NCBI RefSeq assembly: GCF_023721755.1
Contig: NZ_JAMDLH010000002.1
Coordinates: forward strand, 828,747-892,746
DNA from: Pleomorphomonas sp. NRK KF1
GTDB lineage: Bacteria > Pseudomonadota > Alphaproteobacteria > Rhizobiales > Pleomorphomonadaceae
Reading direction: 5' to 3'
Length of the DNA stretch: 64,000 nucleotides
Both the position numbers and the translations under genes were made by a program. How positions within the stretch are numbered: position 1 is the stretch's first letter; every line of letters starts with the position of its first letter. The notes under the pieces were generated by a model. The model was not told where the DNA came from and did no database searches. It was given only the letters and a program-made list of their open reading frames with translations. This document shows, one piece after another, positions 1 to 8,580 of the stretch.

Positions 1-50
1 CGGGATTGCCTGGGAGGGAGGTGGTCCTCAACCCGGAGGAAAGTCACGAC

Positions 51-1724
51 ATGACGACATCAGGCCTGGCATGGCTGGCGAGTGCCAGCGCATTTGTCCT
101 TTTGAGCGGGCTTCCGGCGGCCAGCGCTGCCGACTGCGAGGGGTTGGGACCCCGGCTTAATCTGCCGGGCGTCCATGTCCTCTCGATCGAGCACCAGACC
201 GCAACCAATGGCCTGCCCGGTCACTGCATCCTCAAGGCGGAGGCCAACCGTCGCGTCGGCATCGACGGCAAGTCCTACTCCATCGGCTTCGAGATGCGCC
301 TTCCAGACGACTGGAGCGGCCGTTTCCTGCTGCAGGAGAACGGCGGCTCGGAAGGCGAGGTCGTGGCGGCCATCGGCGACGCCAGCCAGCCCAACGCTTA
401 TGGCGGGCAGCCGGCGCTGGCCCGTGGCTTTGTCGTGCTGTCCTCGAACGGAGGTCACGACGGCGCCGATCCCGCCAACGCCGAGGCCGGTCTGGTGGCC
501 GGCGTCCTGTTCGGCCTCGATCCGCAGGCGCGTCTCGACTACGGCTACAACGCCGATGCCGTGCTGACGCCGATCGCCAAGTCGATCATTGCCACTTACT
601 ACGGCCGCAAACCGGACAGGTCTTATCTCGCCGGCTGTTCCAACGGCGGTCGCCATGCCATGGTGTCGGCCGTAAGGCTTGCCTCAGAGTTCGACGGCAT
701 CCTGGCCGGCGCGCCCGGCTTCAACCTGCCCAAGGCCGCCATCCAGCACGCCTGGGACATCCAGAGCCTGCGCCTTGCCGATCCCGACAGCCGAAAGTCG
801 TTCGCGCCCGAGGATCTGGCCCTGGTGGCCGGCCGCGTGCTGGACGCCTGCGATGGCCTCGACGGCGCCAGGGACGGCATGGTCGGCAACCTTCGCGCCT
901 GCCAGAAGGCATTCGACATCCGTGAGCTCCTCTGCACCGGCGAGAAGACGGCATCCTGCCTGACCTCGGGTCAGGTGGAAGCGCTGTCCCGCATGTTCGC
1001 CGGTCCGAGCGACGGTTCGGGCAAGGCGCTCTACTCCGACTGGTCCTTCGATCCAGGCATTGCCGGCGCCGACTGGCGGTTCTGGAAGATCCAAAGCCCG
1101 ATTCCGCCTTGGGACAACTATCCCCTGATCGCCACCATGGGCGCGGGCGCCCTCTCCTACGTGTTCACGACGCCCCCGACCAAGACGGCCGGCACGCCGG
1201 CGGCGCTCGTCGACTATCTCGTCAACTTCGACTTCGACCGCGACGCTCCGAAAATCTGGACCGAAGACAATGGCGCATCGGCTATGAGCGTCATGACGCC
1301 CCCGGACGCGGCGGATCCCGAACTCGTCGAGCTCCAGGCGCACGGCGGCAAGCTGATCGTCTACCACGGCCAAGCCGACGGCGTATTCTCGGTCAACGAC
1401 ACCATCCGCTGGTACGAGAAGCTGGCGGAAAACAGCGGCGGCGACGCCAGCGCCTTTGCCCGCCTCTTCACGGTGCCGGGTATGAACCACTGTTCGTCCG
1501 GCCCGGCGGCGGACCAGTTCGACATGCTGACGGCGCTGACCGAATGGGTGGAGAAGGACAAGGCGCCCGACCGCATCCTCGCGCAGGTGAAGGCGGACAA
1601 CAAGGAACTGCCCGCCGACTGGTCGAAGCAGCGAACGCGACTGCTCTGCATCTGGCCGAAGATCGCGCGCTACAAGGGAGGCGACCTGGAGCGCGCCGAC
1701 AGTTTCGCCTGTGAGGCGCCTTAG
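51..1724 (+). CDS. Secreted tannase/feruloyl esterase family alpha/beta hydrolase
   Basis: 557 residues, the usual size for the tannase/feruloyl esterase family, which hydrolyses ester bonds of phenolic acids such as gallate or ferulate. The first 26 or so residues form a signal peptide ending ASAA, so the enzyme is exported. The nucleophile elbow is visible as GCSNGGR near residue 200, and the C-terminal part has GQADG and PGMNHCSSG, which supply the Asp and His of the triad. The ATG at 51 is preferred over one at 6 because a GGAGGAAAG ribosome binding site lies just upstream and the signal peptide begins there. Transcription is closed by a strong hairpin at 1763. Exact substrate is not determined. 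Confidence 0.9.
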   Translation: MTTSGLAWLASASAFVLLSGLPAASAADCEGLGPRLNLPGVHVLSIEHQTATNGLPGHCILKAEANRRVGIDGKSYSIGFEMRLPDDWSGRFLLQENGGSEGEVVAAIGDASQPNAYGGQPALARGFVVLSSNGGHDGADPANAEAGLVAGVLFGLDPQARLDYGYNADAVLTPIAKSIIATYYGRKPDRSYLAGCSNGGRHAMVSAVRLASEFDGILAGAPGFNLPKAAIQHAWDIQSLRLADPDSRKSFAPEDLALVAGRVLDACDGLDGARDGMVGNLRACQKAFDIRELLCTGEKTASCLTSGQVEALSRMFAGPSDGSGKALYSDWSFDPGIAGADWRFWKIQSPIPPWDNYPLIATMGAGALSYVFTTPPTKTAGTPAALVDYLVNFDFDRDAPKIWTEDNGASAMSVMTPPDAADPELVELQAHGGKLIVYHGQADGVFSVNDTIRWYEKLAENSGGDASAFARLFTVPGMNHCSSGPAADQFDMLTALTEWVEKDKAPDRILAQVKADNKELPADWSKQRTRLLCIWPKIARYKGGDLERADSFACEAP

Positions 1725-1762
1725 GCTCACGTGCCGCCTAGCCCGGCTGCCACAAATGTCGA

Positions 1763-1789
1763 CGCCGCCGCCAAAGTCTGGCGGCGGCG
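1763..1789 (+). terminator. Intrinsic terminator after the tannase-like gene
   Basis: Perfect 11-bp GC stem (CGCCGCCGCCA with TGGCGGCGGCG) around a 5-nt loop, followed by a CT-rich run (CTTTCGGCTTTCTTG). It lies 38 bp after the stop codon of the hydrolase. Confidence 0.8.
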
Positions 1790-1897
1790 CCTTTCGGCTT
1801 TCTTGTCTTTCCGGCTGGACGGTGGCGGGCCTCGACAGCCATCCTTGCGAGGGATCGCATGGTCCCTCGTCCTTTGTCTTCAAAAGATTATGTCGGC

Positions 1898-1947
1898 AAA
1901 GCCCGTTTTCCCGGCTTCGACTTGGGCCGCTTTGCCACACGGGCTTT
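1898..1947 (+). terminator. Possible terminator hairpin upstream of tRNA-Thr
   Basis: AAAGCCCG at 1898-1905 pairs with CGGGCTTT at 1940-1947 and is followed by more T. The loop is long (34 nt), so this is weaker than the hairpin at 1763. No gene is seen between 1725 and 2053 apart from these hairpins. Confidence 0.4.
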
Positions 1948-2053
1948 TTTGCCGTTCAATTTCGTACCGATGGGGTTGCACGGCTGAACGAACTGTGGCA
2001 GGAGAACGCCCGTCCCCGACGATCGGTCGCGAGGCCAATCGGCGGACAAAGAT

Positions 2054-2131
<78 letters not shown>

Positions 2132-2191
2132 CCCCCTTGAAATCATTGACGTTTTTTCCGCCATTTTGAAGTTTTTCGAAATGGGAAGGGC

Positions 2192-2282
2192 TAGCACGCT
2201 GCTAGCACGCAGATTCTCGGGTCATGAAATTCAAGGGGTTAGGGGTAGCCGTGAGCGTGCTATTAGCACGCACCTAGCACGC
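2192..2282. repeat. Cluster of five TAGCACGC repeats, probable integrase arm-type sites
   Basis: TAGCACGC occurs at 2192, 2203, 2264 and 2275 in direct orientation, and its complement GCGTGCTA at 2255-2262. Spacing within the direct pairs is 11 bp, one helical turn. The array lies 60-150 bp inside attL, and TAGCAC copies recur just inside attR (39048, 39059). Short repeats in phase near both att sites are typical of arm-type binding sites of phage-type integrases. Function is inferred. Confidence 0.7.
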
Positions 2283-2435
2283 CGAGGCACCACAGTAATT
2301 TGCTGGTGGCGACCTGCGATACGCGCTGCGCCGTATTTTTGCGGACCAGGCAAAGGGGGCTTTCGGGTTCGGCTCGCCGACTCGAAAACCACAACGGACT
2401 TCATGTAAAGCGCTCACAGTGAAACCGAAGCCCCG

Positions 2436-2458
2436 CAACTGACTCTCGCTGTCAGTTG
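2436..2458. promoter_or_regulatory. Inverted repeat upstream of the Zn-ribbon gene pair
   Basis: CAACTGAC (2436-2443) and GTCAGTTG (2451-2458) form an 8-bp dyad with a 7-nt spacer, 32 bp before the ATG at 2491. It could be an operator or a small hairpin in the leader. The rest of 2132-2490 contains only the repeat cluster and no convincing gene. Confidence 0.4.
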
Positions 2459-2490
2459 TTCGCTTTTCGTTCTCATGTCATTCTCCGAGC

Positions 2491-2910
2491 ATGAAGCCCT
2501 TGTCGACCATAGCCGAAGCGCGAGAGTTCGGTTGCACCCATGTTGAGCTGATCTGCTCGGCATGTAACCGGTCGCTCGCCTATTCGCTGGATTTGTTAGA
2601 ACGCCGATCCAGTCAGACCTTGGAGCAAGCAAGGCAGTCCTTTAGGTGCAAGCGCTGTGGCGACAGGCCGGATCGGGCCTACTTTCTGAACCCCTACCCA
2701 GATCGCACCGACTTTGAATACGGCGTCTTCATCTGGAATGAGGCCCGCACCAGTGTTGAGCAGGTAGCATTCGCGGCCCAGTCCCTGATTGAAGCGGAGC
2801 CCGCATTCAAGTCCGTCTCGAAGCGCTACCCGCATCGCTGGGTAACGCTTGTGAGCAGAGACGCCCTTATCCGCGATTCCTATAAGCCAGAGTTTGTGTT
2901 CGATGGCTGA
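2491..2910 (+). CDS. Small protein with two CxxC pairs (Zn-ribbon-like), hypothetical
   Basis: 139 residues. Two cysteine pairs, CSAC near residue 23 and CKRC near residue 54, are spaced like a treble-clef or zinc-ribbon fold. No known family was recognised. The end overlaps the start of the next gene by 8 bp, so the two are probably translated together. The next product has a similar cysteine layout (CGC then CSKC), which suggests duplicated or interacting partners. Being the first cargo inside attL, they may belong to element upkeep, but there is no direct evidence. Confidence 0.7.
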   Translation: MKPLSTIAEAREFGCTHVELICSACNRSLAYSLDLLERRSSQTLEQARQSFRCKRCGDRPDRAYFLNPYPDRTDFEYGVFIWNEARTSVEQVAFAAQSLIEAEPAFKSVSKRYPHRWVTLVSRDALIRDSYKPEFVFDG

Positions 2911-3214
2911 TGCTCCCGACATCAACGCGCCTGTCTCGACGATCGATGATGCTGAACTTGCCGGCTGGCAGTCCCTTGGAACATCGTGCGGATGCCAGAC
3001 GGTCTATCATCCTTGGCGGCTGCTCCGACGCGAGACCAGATATCGGCGTCTTGAGGAGATCGCGGTCCGCTTCCGCTGCTCCAAATGCGGCCGGCGCCCG
3101 ACCCGCGTTTGGCTCTATTGGCAAGGCCGGCAGGACATCAAGGAGGAACGTGTGCGGGTTATTCTGGACACTGCATCGACAAAGGCCCTGTGCTCCAAGT
3201 CAAGCTCGCGATGA
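2903..3214 (+). CDS. Small Cys-motif protein, partner of the preceding gene
   Basis: 103 residues from the ATG at 2903, which lies inside the end of the upstream gene. A slightly longer TTG start at 2894 is possible. It carries CGC near residue 30 and CSKCGRRPTRVWLYW near residue 60, matching the CKRCGDRPDRAYFL segment of the upstream protein. Both therefore share a zinc-ribbon-like half. It is basic and soluble, and its function is unknown. Overlap with the upstream gene indicates an operon. Confidence 0.65.
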   Translation: MADAPDINAPVSTIDDAELAGWQSLGTSCGCQTVYHPWRLLRRETRYRRLEEIAVRFRCSKCGRRPTRVWLYWQGRQDIKEERVRVILDTASTKALCSKSSSR

Positions 3215-3520
3215 CTTTGATGCGAAGATCCGTCCGGCGGTTGCTGTGAGGGCGGATTGAATTTAACCCCTGAGAGATCGTGATTTTCAATAACACCGCA
3301 CAGCAGGATTATCGTGCGGTCGTAGAAAGCCAGCGATCCGACACAGCCCATCGGCCGCCGCTTCATAAATAGCCCAGTACAAAACTTTCCCAAGAGGCCC
3401 AGGTAGTCATCCAGGAGCACTACAAGCGTAAGCGATTGATTCAGCTATCTGCAAACCTTGGCTTCTATGTTGGGACATACAGATTGCCACCACGGACTGT
3501 AACCGTGGGGTGGAGGTTTT
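3215..3520. other. Non-coding stretch with one arm of a 14-bp inverted repeat
   Basis: No credible gene is seen. AGGGCGGATTGAAT at 3249-3262 is repeated in inverse orientation at 4046-4059 (ATTCAATCCGCCCT). The two copies therefore flank the lysine-rich gene at 3521-3934. They may be relics of a small mobile unit or protein-binding sites. Confidence 0.4.
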
Positions 3521-3934
3521 ATGTCGCGTAACGATTCATATCACGGCGGATCAACGATCATTGGGCCGAGGACCCCCGATTGGTTCTCAAAGCCAAAGAA
3601 AAAACCAAAACCGTCTCCGAAGGCTGATGCCGAACAGCCAGTGAAAAAGCGGAAGACCAAAGCCGAAAAGGCCCAGGCAAAGGCAGAGAGGGCAAAGGCC
3701 AAGCAGCTGAAACTTGCCAAACGCGCCAAGCTGCTAAAAGCACGCGAAAAGGCTCGCGAGAAAGAGCGCGAACAACTCGAAAAGAAGAAAGCGCCCGCCG
3801 TCAGAAGGAATCCGGACGACGTGGCGCGAAGGTTGAATAAGGCGATTAGCAAGGTGACCGTTTTGCGTAAGGACAAGCGAGGCGTGCCCCGACTGATCAA
3901 GGAAGCTTCTGATGCCGACCAACTGACGCCCTGA
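3521..3934 (+). CDS. Lysine-rich coiled-coil hypothetical protein
   Basis: 137 residues. Residues about 26-90 are almost wholly Lys/Ala/Glu/Arg and should form one long charged helix. The C-terminus from about residue 92 (RNPDDVARRLNKAISKV) is more normal in composition. The product is strongly basic and could bind nucleic acid. The start is supported by GGAGG about 6 nt upstream of the ATG. No family was recognised. The gene sits between two arms of a 14-bp inverted repeat (3249-3262 and 4046-4059). Confidence 0.6.
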   Translation: MSRNDSYHGGSTIIGPRTPDWFSKPKKKPKPSPKADAEQPVKKRKTKAEKAQAKAERAKAKQLKLAKRAKLLKAREKAREKEREQLEKKKAPAVRRNPDDVARRLNKAISKVTVLRKDKRGVPRLIKEASDADQLTP

Positions 3935-4045
3935 GCGGCCGCCCGCTTCATCGCGGACACGAAGCCTGAACGGCTCGCACTTGAACCGGCTCGGTGTTGC
4001 GCGGGAGGACTCCAAAAAGAAAAAATAGGGGTTTTATTTTGCGGG

Positions 4046-4059
4046 ATTCAATCCGCCCT
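4046..4059. repeat. Right arm of the 14-bp inverted repeat
   Basis: ATTCAATCCGCCCT is the exact reverse complement of 3249-3262. No target-site duplication or transposase is visible, so the meaning is open. The remainder of 3935-4232 shows no gene. Confidence 0.5.
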
Positions 4060-4232
4060 TACAGCACACATAACCGCTTGCGATAGAACGCTTTTCTGCG
4101 TCATGCCGCCATCCACAGGGGCAAGCAAACGGTTGTCCAACCCTTGGGATTTCAATACGTTAACGGCAAGCTGGCGCGGCACTTTCAACGCGCCAACCCT
4201 GCTTTAGCCCTGGATCTGTCGGCCCGAATCCC

Positions 4233-5552
4233 ATGAACGATCAGCCCAAACTGCCCTACGTCATATTTTCGCGGGAAGACAGTCCGAGCCTCTGGATCAG
4301 GTTTTCTGTACCGGGCGTTGGGCAGAAGCGCATTTGCCTCAAGACATCCGATGAAGACGAGGCAAAACGGCGCGCCGAGATCGAATACCAACGCGCCATA
4401 TATGACGCGGAACGAGGCACACTTCCCGGGAAAACTTCCTTCGATAGAATCGCCCGGCAATATCTGGAACATGCCGTTCTGGAAGCCGGGAGCAATCCGT
4501 CCAAGCTATCCAAGGTCGCAGCCGACCGAGGCGTGCTCGACCGCTATATGGTCCCCTTCTTCGGTAGAAGCCCTGTGACAGCCATCAACGTTCCGAAGCT
4601 TCACAGCTACATGGCGTGGCGCCGAAGCTACTGGACGAGCGGGCCAGGGGCAAAAGAGACGCATATCGAATACGAGCGAAAGGGCCGTCGGGTGATCCGT
4701 CCCGCCCAGCACATTGAAGCGACCCTCAGCACGCTACGCCGAGAAGCCGTCACCATGAGGTCGGTGTTCAAACACGCTGTTCGGCTGGGCTACCTCAAGG
4801 CCTCGGATATTCCCAAGATCGACCTAGTTGCCGAAGAGCGGAACAAACGGCCGTCCTTCACTGACGCCGAGGTTGCCAAGCTCATGCAGGTCGCAGAGCA
4901 ACGGATGATCGACGTTCTCGCTCCTCAGCGCCGAGGCAAGCCGTTGCTGAACTCCTGGAAGGACATGAACGGCAAAGAGATCACGCCTTCTGTCAGCCGC
5001 GTCGCCTATGAGCGAACGGTGCTCTACTGGTTCATCAACATCGCGCTCGAAACAGGCATGCGACCGACCGAGCTATTCAACCTCGATTGGGGGCATATCG
5101 TTGGCTTCAAGGAAGAGCGCAACAAGCCAATCGTCGAGCAGCGCATTCGCATTCTGGCCTATGGCAAAGGCAAGAAACCGCAGCAGCTCGTGCCGAACAT
5201 CGGTGCTGCCACGAGTTTCGCCGCTCTTTGGGACGCTTTCCAAAAGGTACACGGACGGGCGCCGAGAGACGACGAGCCGGTATTCGTCAACGCTTCAGGT
5301 GAACGCGCGCAATCCTACAAGAAGAGCCTCAACGCTCTCCTGGAAGCCGCCAAACTCAAGACCGACGTGTTCGGGCAGGTTCGTTCCGCCTACAGCTTCC
5401 GGCACACCTATGCGACACGGCAACTCAGGAAGGGCACAGACGTCTACACGCTGGCGATCAATATGCGGACGTCGGTTCGGATGATCGAAATGTACTACTC
5501 GGATGTCGTGCCTGAGGATTTAGCGAAGCAGCTTGAGGGAAGCTACGATTGA
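4233..5552 (+). CDS. Tyrosine site-specific integrase of the island
   Basis: 439 residues. An N-terminal arm-type/core-binding region is followed by a catalytic domain. The first catalytic Arg is in ETGMRPTELFNL. The second box is YSFRHTYATRQL, where the usual first His is Tyr, followed by the conserved Arg. The nucleophile lies in the final segment RMIEMYYSDV. The LGH motif is replaced by NMRTS, a pattern I have seen in related integrases of alphaproteobacterial islands. Its place beside attL and the TAGCACGC repeats fits the role of integrating and excising the element at tRNA-Thr. No excisionase was identified. Confidence 0.92.
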   Translation: MNDQPKLPYVIFSREDSPSLWIRFSVPGVGQKRICLKTSDEDEAKRRAEIEYQRAIYDAERGTLPGKTSFDRIARQYLEHAVLEAGSNPSKLSKVAADRGVLDRYMVPFFGRSPVTAINVPKLHSYMAWRRSYWTSGPGAKETHIEYERKGRRVIRPAQHIEATLSTLRREAVTMRSVFKHAVRLGYLKASDIPKIDLVAEERNKRPSFTDAEVAKLMQVAEQRMIDVLAPQRRGKPLLNSWKDMNGKEITPSVSRVAYERTVLYWFINIALETGMRPTELFNLDWGHIVGFKEERNKPIVEQRIRILAYGKGKKPQQLVPNIGAATSFAALWDAFQKVHGRAPRDDEPVFVNASGERAQSYKKSLNALLEAAKLKTDVFGQVRSAYSFRHTYATRQLRKGTDVYTLAINMRTSVRMIEMYYSDVVPEDLAKQLEGSYD

Positions 5553-6056
5553 AGGAGGTGGGCGGGTTTAGTCAGACGCTTTCCGCTCTCCGGTCAGATC
5601 ACTGTTTGTAGGTAGGTTTCGTTGTATCGGCCACCAAATCGACGACCTCTTTGCGCCTTAATTGCGGTCGTTCAAGACGAGTCCTGCAAACGCCAAAAGC
5701 GGACACATAGATTGTCGCGCCGGCACCTACGCTAACGCCCACACTTGGAAACTAGTCTGGTCAGGAATTACGCCTTCAGCTGATGAAGCCATTCGAGCAG
5801 GGCGGAGCACTCACGTTCAAGGGGGCCATTGCACCACAGCTAGTTACTCGCGCCTCGACGAGAACGGCCGCTATAACAACGAGGTCGGAGACCTTCGGAT
5901 CTAGGCTCGGAGATTGACGCTCGGCACACATATCCAACAGAGTGGATATTGGAACTCTCAGGAGACAACTTCACTTGAGACAAAACCCCATCTGCCTCAG
6001 TATTCTCCTTAAAGTTGATTCGGAACAAGAATCGCCTGCACAATGGGCGGGGTATC
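5553..6056. other. Intergenic region with a dyad before the glycan cluster
   Basis: No convincing gene; an 80-codon frame at 5662-5904 has no recognisable features. ATATCCA at 5930-5936 and TGGATAT at 5943-5949 form a 7-bp dyad with a 6-nt spacer, about 110 bp before the carbamoyltransferase start. It is a candidate operator for the following three-gene cluster. Confidence 0.4.
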
Positions 6057-7703
6057 TTGAATATTTTCTCTTACAATCCAGGACATGACGGAGCCATCGT
6101 TTTTATCAAAGATGGACGTCTGATTTTCTCGATAGAGTCCGAGAAGGACTCTCACTATCGATACTCGGCGCTGTCCATTTCCCATGTCCTAGATGCCATC
6201 GGAGACATTGAGGAGTTACCCGACGTTGTCTGTACTGGCGGATGGTGGCCATATGACCACCATGAGTTCCTGTTCGGCTCACTGCGAAATTCCGGCTACA
6301 GAGGCGTAGAAACGGAACGGACGATCATCCAACCCGGTCGCTTCTTTAAGGGCAAGGTCGACTACTTCTCGTCTACGCATGAGAGATCACACATTCTTTG
6401 CGCCTTCGGTATGTCTCCACTGCCGATGGGCACGCCGTTTTATGCCCTGGTCTGGGAAGGAGACATCGGCGCCTTCTACGAGGTCGATTCCGCCTTCAAC
6501 ATCTCTCTGCTGGGCGACGTATTGAACCAGCCCGGAAACAGGTACGGGATGCTTTATGGGCTTGCGGATCCCACCTTTCCGAAAGACGGGCCCTATGCTC
6601 GGCAGAGTGATGCCGGCAAGTTGATGGCACTCGCCTCGTTCTCAACGCGACTCCAACCGACCACCGAAGAAACGAGGTTGCTACGGTTCCTGCTGGATGG
6701 CCCCTACAGAAAACTCAGCGATTATGAAGAAATCGACTCTGCGCCTCATCTAAACGTCGGATTGGACGACCCAGAATTCCGTAACTTTGCTGGAATATAC
6801 AGCGACGCCATCTTCGATGTTTTTCATCAGTTCGCGCGTGCCAACATGCGAAAAGGCTTCCCTTTGCTGATAGCGGGTGGATGTGGCCTGAACTGCGACT
6901 GGAACTCCAAGTGGCAAGAGGCGGGGCTGTTTTCGGAGGTGTTCGTTCCGCCGGTCGCCAATGACTCAGGTTCGGCTATCGGCACCGCGATTGATGCCCA
7001 GCTCCACTTCACTGGAAACGCCAAGATAGACTGGGATGTATACTCCGGCCTGCCCTTCCGAAAAGGCGGCACGATAGACCTCGGCAAATATGACATCTAC
7101 GATCCAGATCCATCGCAAACAGCGAGTTTCCTGGCGGCCGGTGCGATCCTGGCCTGGGTAAACGGCAAATACGAGATCGGCCCCCGTGCGTTGGGAAACA
7201 GGTCTATCCTTGCGGCTCCTTTTCGGGACTCGACAAGAGTCCGGCTCAACGAAATCAAGCAGAGAGAACAGTTCCGGCCGATCGCCCCAGTTTGTCTGAA
7301 AGAGGATGCCATGGAACTGTTCGGCTGCGATCGGGACAGCCCGCATATGCTGTACACGTTCCACGTCAAGACCGACGCGCTGGCTGCAGTCACTCATGTC
7401 AACCGGACTGCTCGTATTCAAACCGTAACGGCCGAAAGCAATAAGGCCGTCCATGATCTGCTCGCTGCATTCAAGCAGAGTTCCGGATATGGCGTCCTTT
7501 GTAACACTTCGCTGAATTTCAGCGGCAAAGGTTTTATCAACAACATCGTGGATCTGGATGTCTACGTCACGCAACACGGCCTTGATGGGTTTGTTGTCGA
7601 GGGGCGGACGCACCTGTTGAAGTCTTCGAAGATGTATCCTGAGCTCCTGCGACTGGCCAGCAGCCCCTTCAATGCCGCGTCACTACAGCCAACCTCGGTC
7701 TAG
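6057..7703 (+). CDS. Carbamoyltransferase (NodU/TobZ family)
   Basis: 548 residues. It transfers a carbamoyl group from carbamoyl phosphate, probably to a sugar hydroxyl. The N-terminal half is the Kae1-like part (NIFSYNPGHDGAIVF, GGCGLNCDWN near residue 280). The C-terminal half has the hallmark FEIGPRALGNRS-like block (YEIGPRALGNRSILAAP near residue 375) and FRPIAPV. The TTG at 6057 is chosen because GGGCGGGG precedes it and the family normally begins M-N-I; a TTG at 6015 gives 14 more residues. Two glycosyltransferase genes follow within 25 bp and 20 bp, so the target is probably the glycan they build. Confidence 0.88.
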   Translation: MNIFSYNPGHDGAIVFIKDGRLIFSIESEKDSHYRYSALSISHVLDAIGDIEELPDVVCTGGWWPYDHHEFLFGSLRNSGYRGVETERTIIQPGRFFKGKVDYFSSTHERSHILCAFGMSPLPMGTPFYALVWEGDIGAFYEVDSAFNISLLGDVLNQPGNRYGMLYGLADPTFPKDGPYARQSDAGKLMALASFSTRLQPTTEETRLLRFLLDGPYRKLSDYEEIDSAPHLNVGLDDPEFRNFAGIYSDAIFDVFHQFARANMRKGFPLLIAGGCGLNCDWNSKWQEAGLFSEVFVPPVANDSGSAIGTAIDAQLHFTGNAKIDWDVYSGLPFRKGGTIDLGKYDIYDPDPSQTASFLAAGAILAWVNGKYEIGPRALGNRSILAAPFRDSTRVRLNEIKQREQFRPIAPVCLKEDAMELFGCDRDSPHMLYTFHVKTDALAAVTHVNRTARIQTVTAESNKAVHDLLAAFKQSSGYGVLCNTSLNFSGKGFINNIVDLDVYVTQHGLDGFVVEGRTHLLKSSKMYPELLRLASSPFNAASLQPTSV

Positions 7704-7727
7704 TTTTCCCTCGACGGGGACAACGAT

Positions 7728-8564
7728 ATGGATACCCGTTCGCCGGATTTTGAGAATGACGACGCACTGCGTTCCGCGTTCGTGCGCGAACTCACCTTGG
7801 GTCAGATCAGGGATGGGGATGAGCCCAACGGCAACTACTCACGTGCATCTTCCATCCCTAAAACGCTAATTCGCTATTGGCACAACCTCGACGAACTTCC
7901 GGAGGACGTTGAGGAGTGCTTTAAAAGCTGGGATCAACTTAGTCACGAAGGCTTCCAGATCAAGACTTTCGATGATCAGTCTGCAAGGGCTTATATTGCT
8001 GCCAACTACGGACTCCTTGAGACGGCAGCTTTCGCACGCTGCCGACATCCGGCCATGCGTAGCGACTATCTCCGGATGTGTTTCATTCTTGCCGAAGGTG
8101 GAATGTACGTGGATGCGGATGACGTTCTGCTCTCCGATGGCTGGAGACATTTATTCCGAGATGAGAGGCTGAAGTTACAGCCGCTATGTTACGACATCTC
8201 TTTCGGTAGGATGGTTCCAACCTCCCATTTATGGCTTGAAGATCTCCCTGCAGAGGGCCGCGTCTTCTACGTCAACAACGATCCGCTGGCCGCGCCTGCC
8301 GGTCACCCCTTATTGGCAAGAGCACTTAGAAGCTCGACCGTAAAGCTCCTAGGGGACGAGGAGCTCCCTATCATCCAAGCGACAACGGGCCCTGGGAACA
8401 TGACCATAGCTCTCGCATATCACGCTCATTACCTTATGTCCTCTGGCTCTCCTCCGGACTTCGAACTACTGCGCAACTGGGACGAAATCGCGGAGACCCG
8501 ATGGGATCTTTCCTATCGGGGGGACGAACGCAACTGGCGCAATGTGGAAGGTTCGGGTTTCTAA
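7728..8564 (+). CDS. Glycosyltransferase with DXD sugar-binding region (OCH1-like)
   Basis: 278 residues. The segment RSDYLRMCFILAEGGMYVD followed by ADDV is the typical core of the DXD sugar-binding glycosyltransferase family (Pfam Gly_transf_sug). The DAD of YVDADD binds the metal and the nucleotide sugar. PKTLIRYWHNL near residue 45 matches the N-terminal strand of the same fold. It has no membrane segment and is probably cytoplasmic, acting on a growing glycan. It sits between the carbamoyltransferase and the GT25-GH16 fusion and is probably cotranscribed with both. Confidence 0.85.
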   Translation: MDTRSPDFENDDALRSAFVRELTLGQIRDGDEPNGNYSRASSIPKTLIRYWHNLDELPEDVEECFKSWDQLSHEGFQIKTFDDQSARAYIAANYGLLETAAFARCRHPAMRSDYLRMCFILAEGGMYVDADDVLLSDGWRHLFRDERLKLQPLCYDISFGRMVPTSHLWLEDLPAEGRVFYVNNDPLAAPAGHPLLARALRSSTVKLLGDEELPIIQATTGPGNMTIALAYHAHYLMSSGSPPDFELLRNWDEIAETRWDLSYRGDERNWRNVEGSGF

Positions 8565-8580
8565 CACGACAGGTCAGAGG

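Noticed and set aside
684-1940. A 418-codon minus-strand frame under the tannase-like gene
   Set aside because: Antisense to a full-length recognisable enzyme and crossing its terminator.
2192-2282. CRISPR-like repeats
   Set aside because: The repeats are 8 bp, irregularly spaced and include an inverted copy; no spacers or cas genes are present.
2166-2408. An 80-codon gene just inside attL
   Set aside because: It runs through the TAGCACGC repeat cluster and has no ribosome binding site or recognisable features.
5662-5904. An 80-codon gene between integrase and glycan cluster
   Set aside because: No ribosome binding site, no domain features and an unusual composition.
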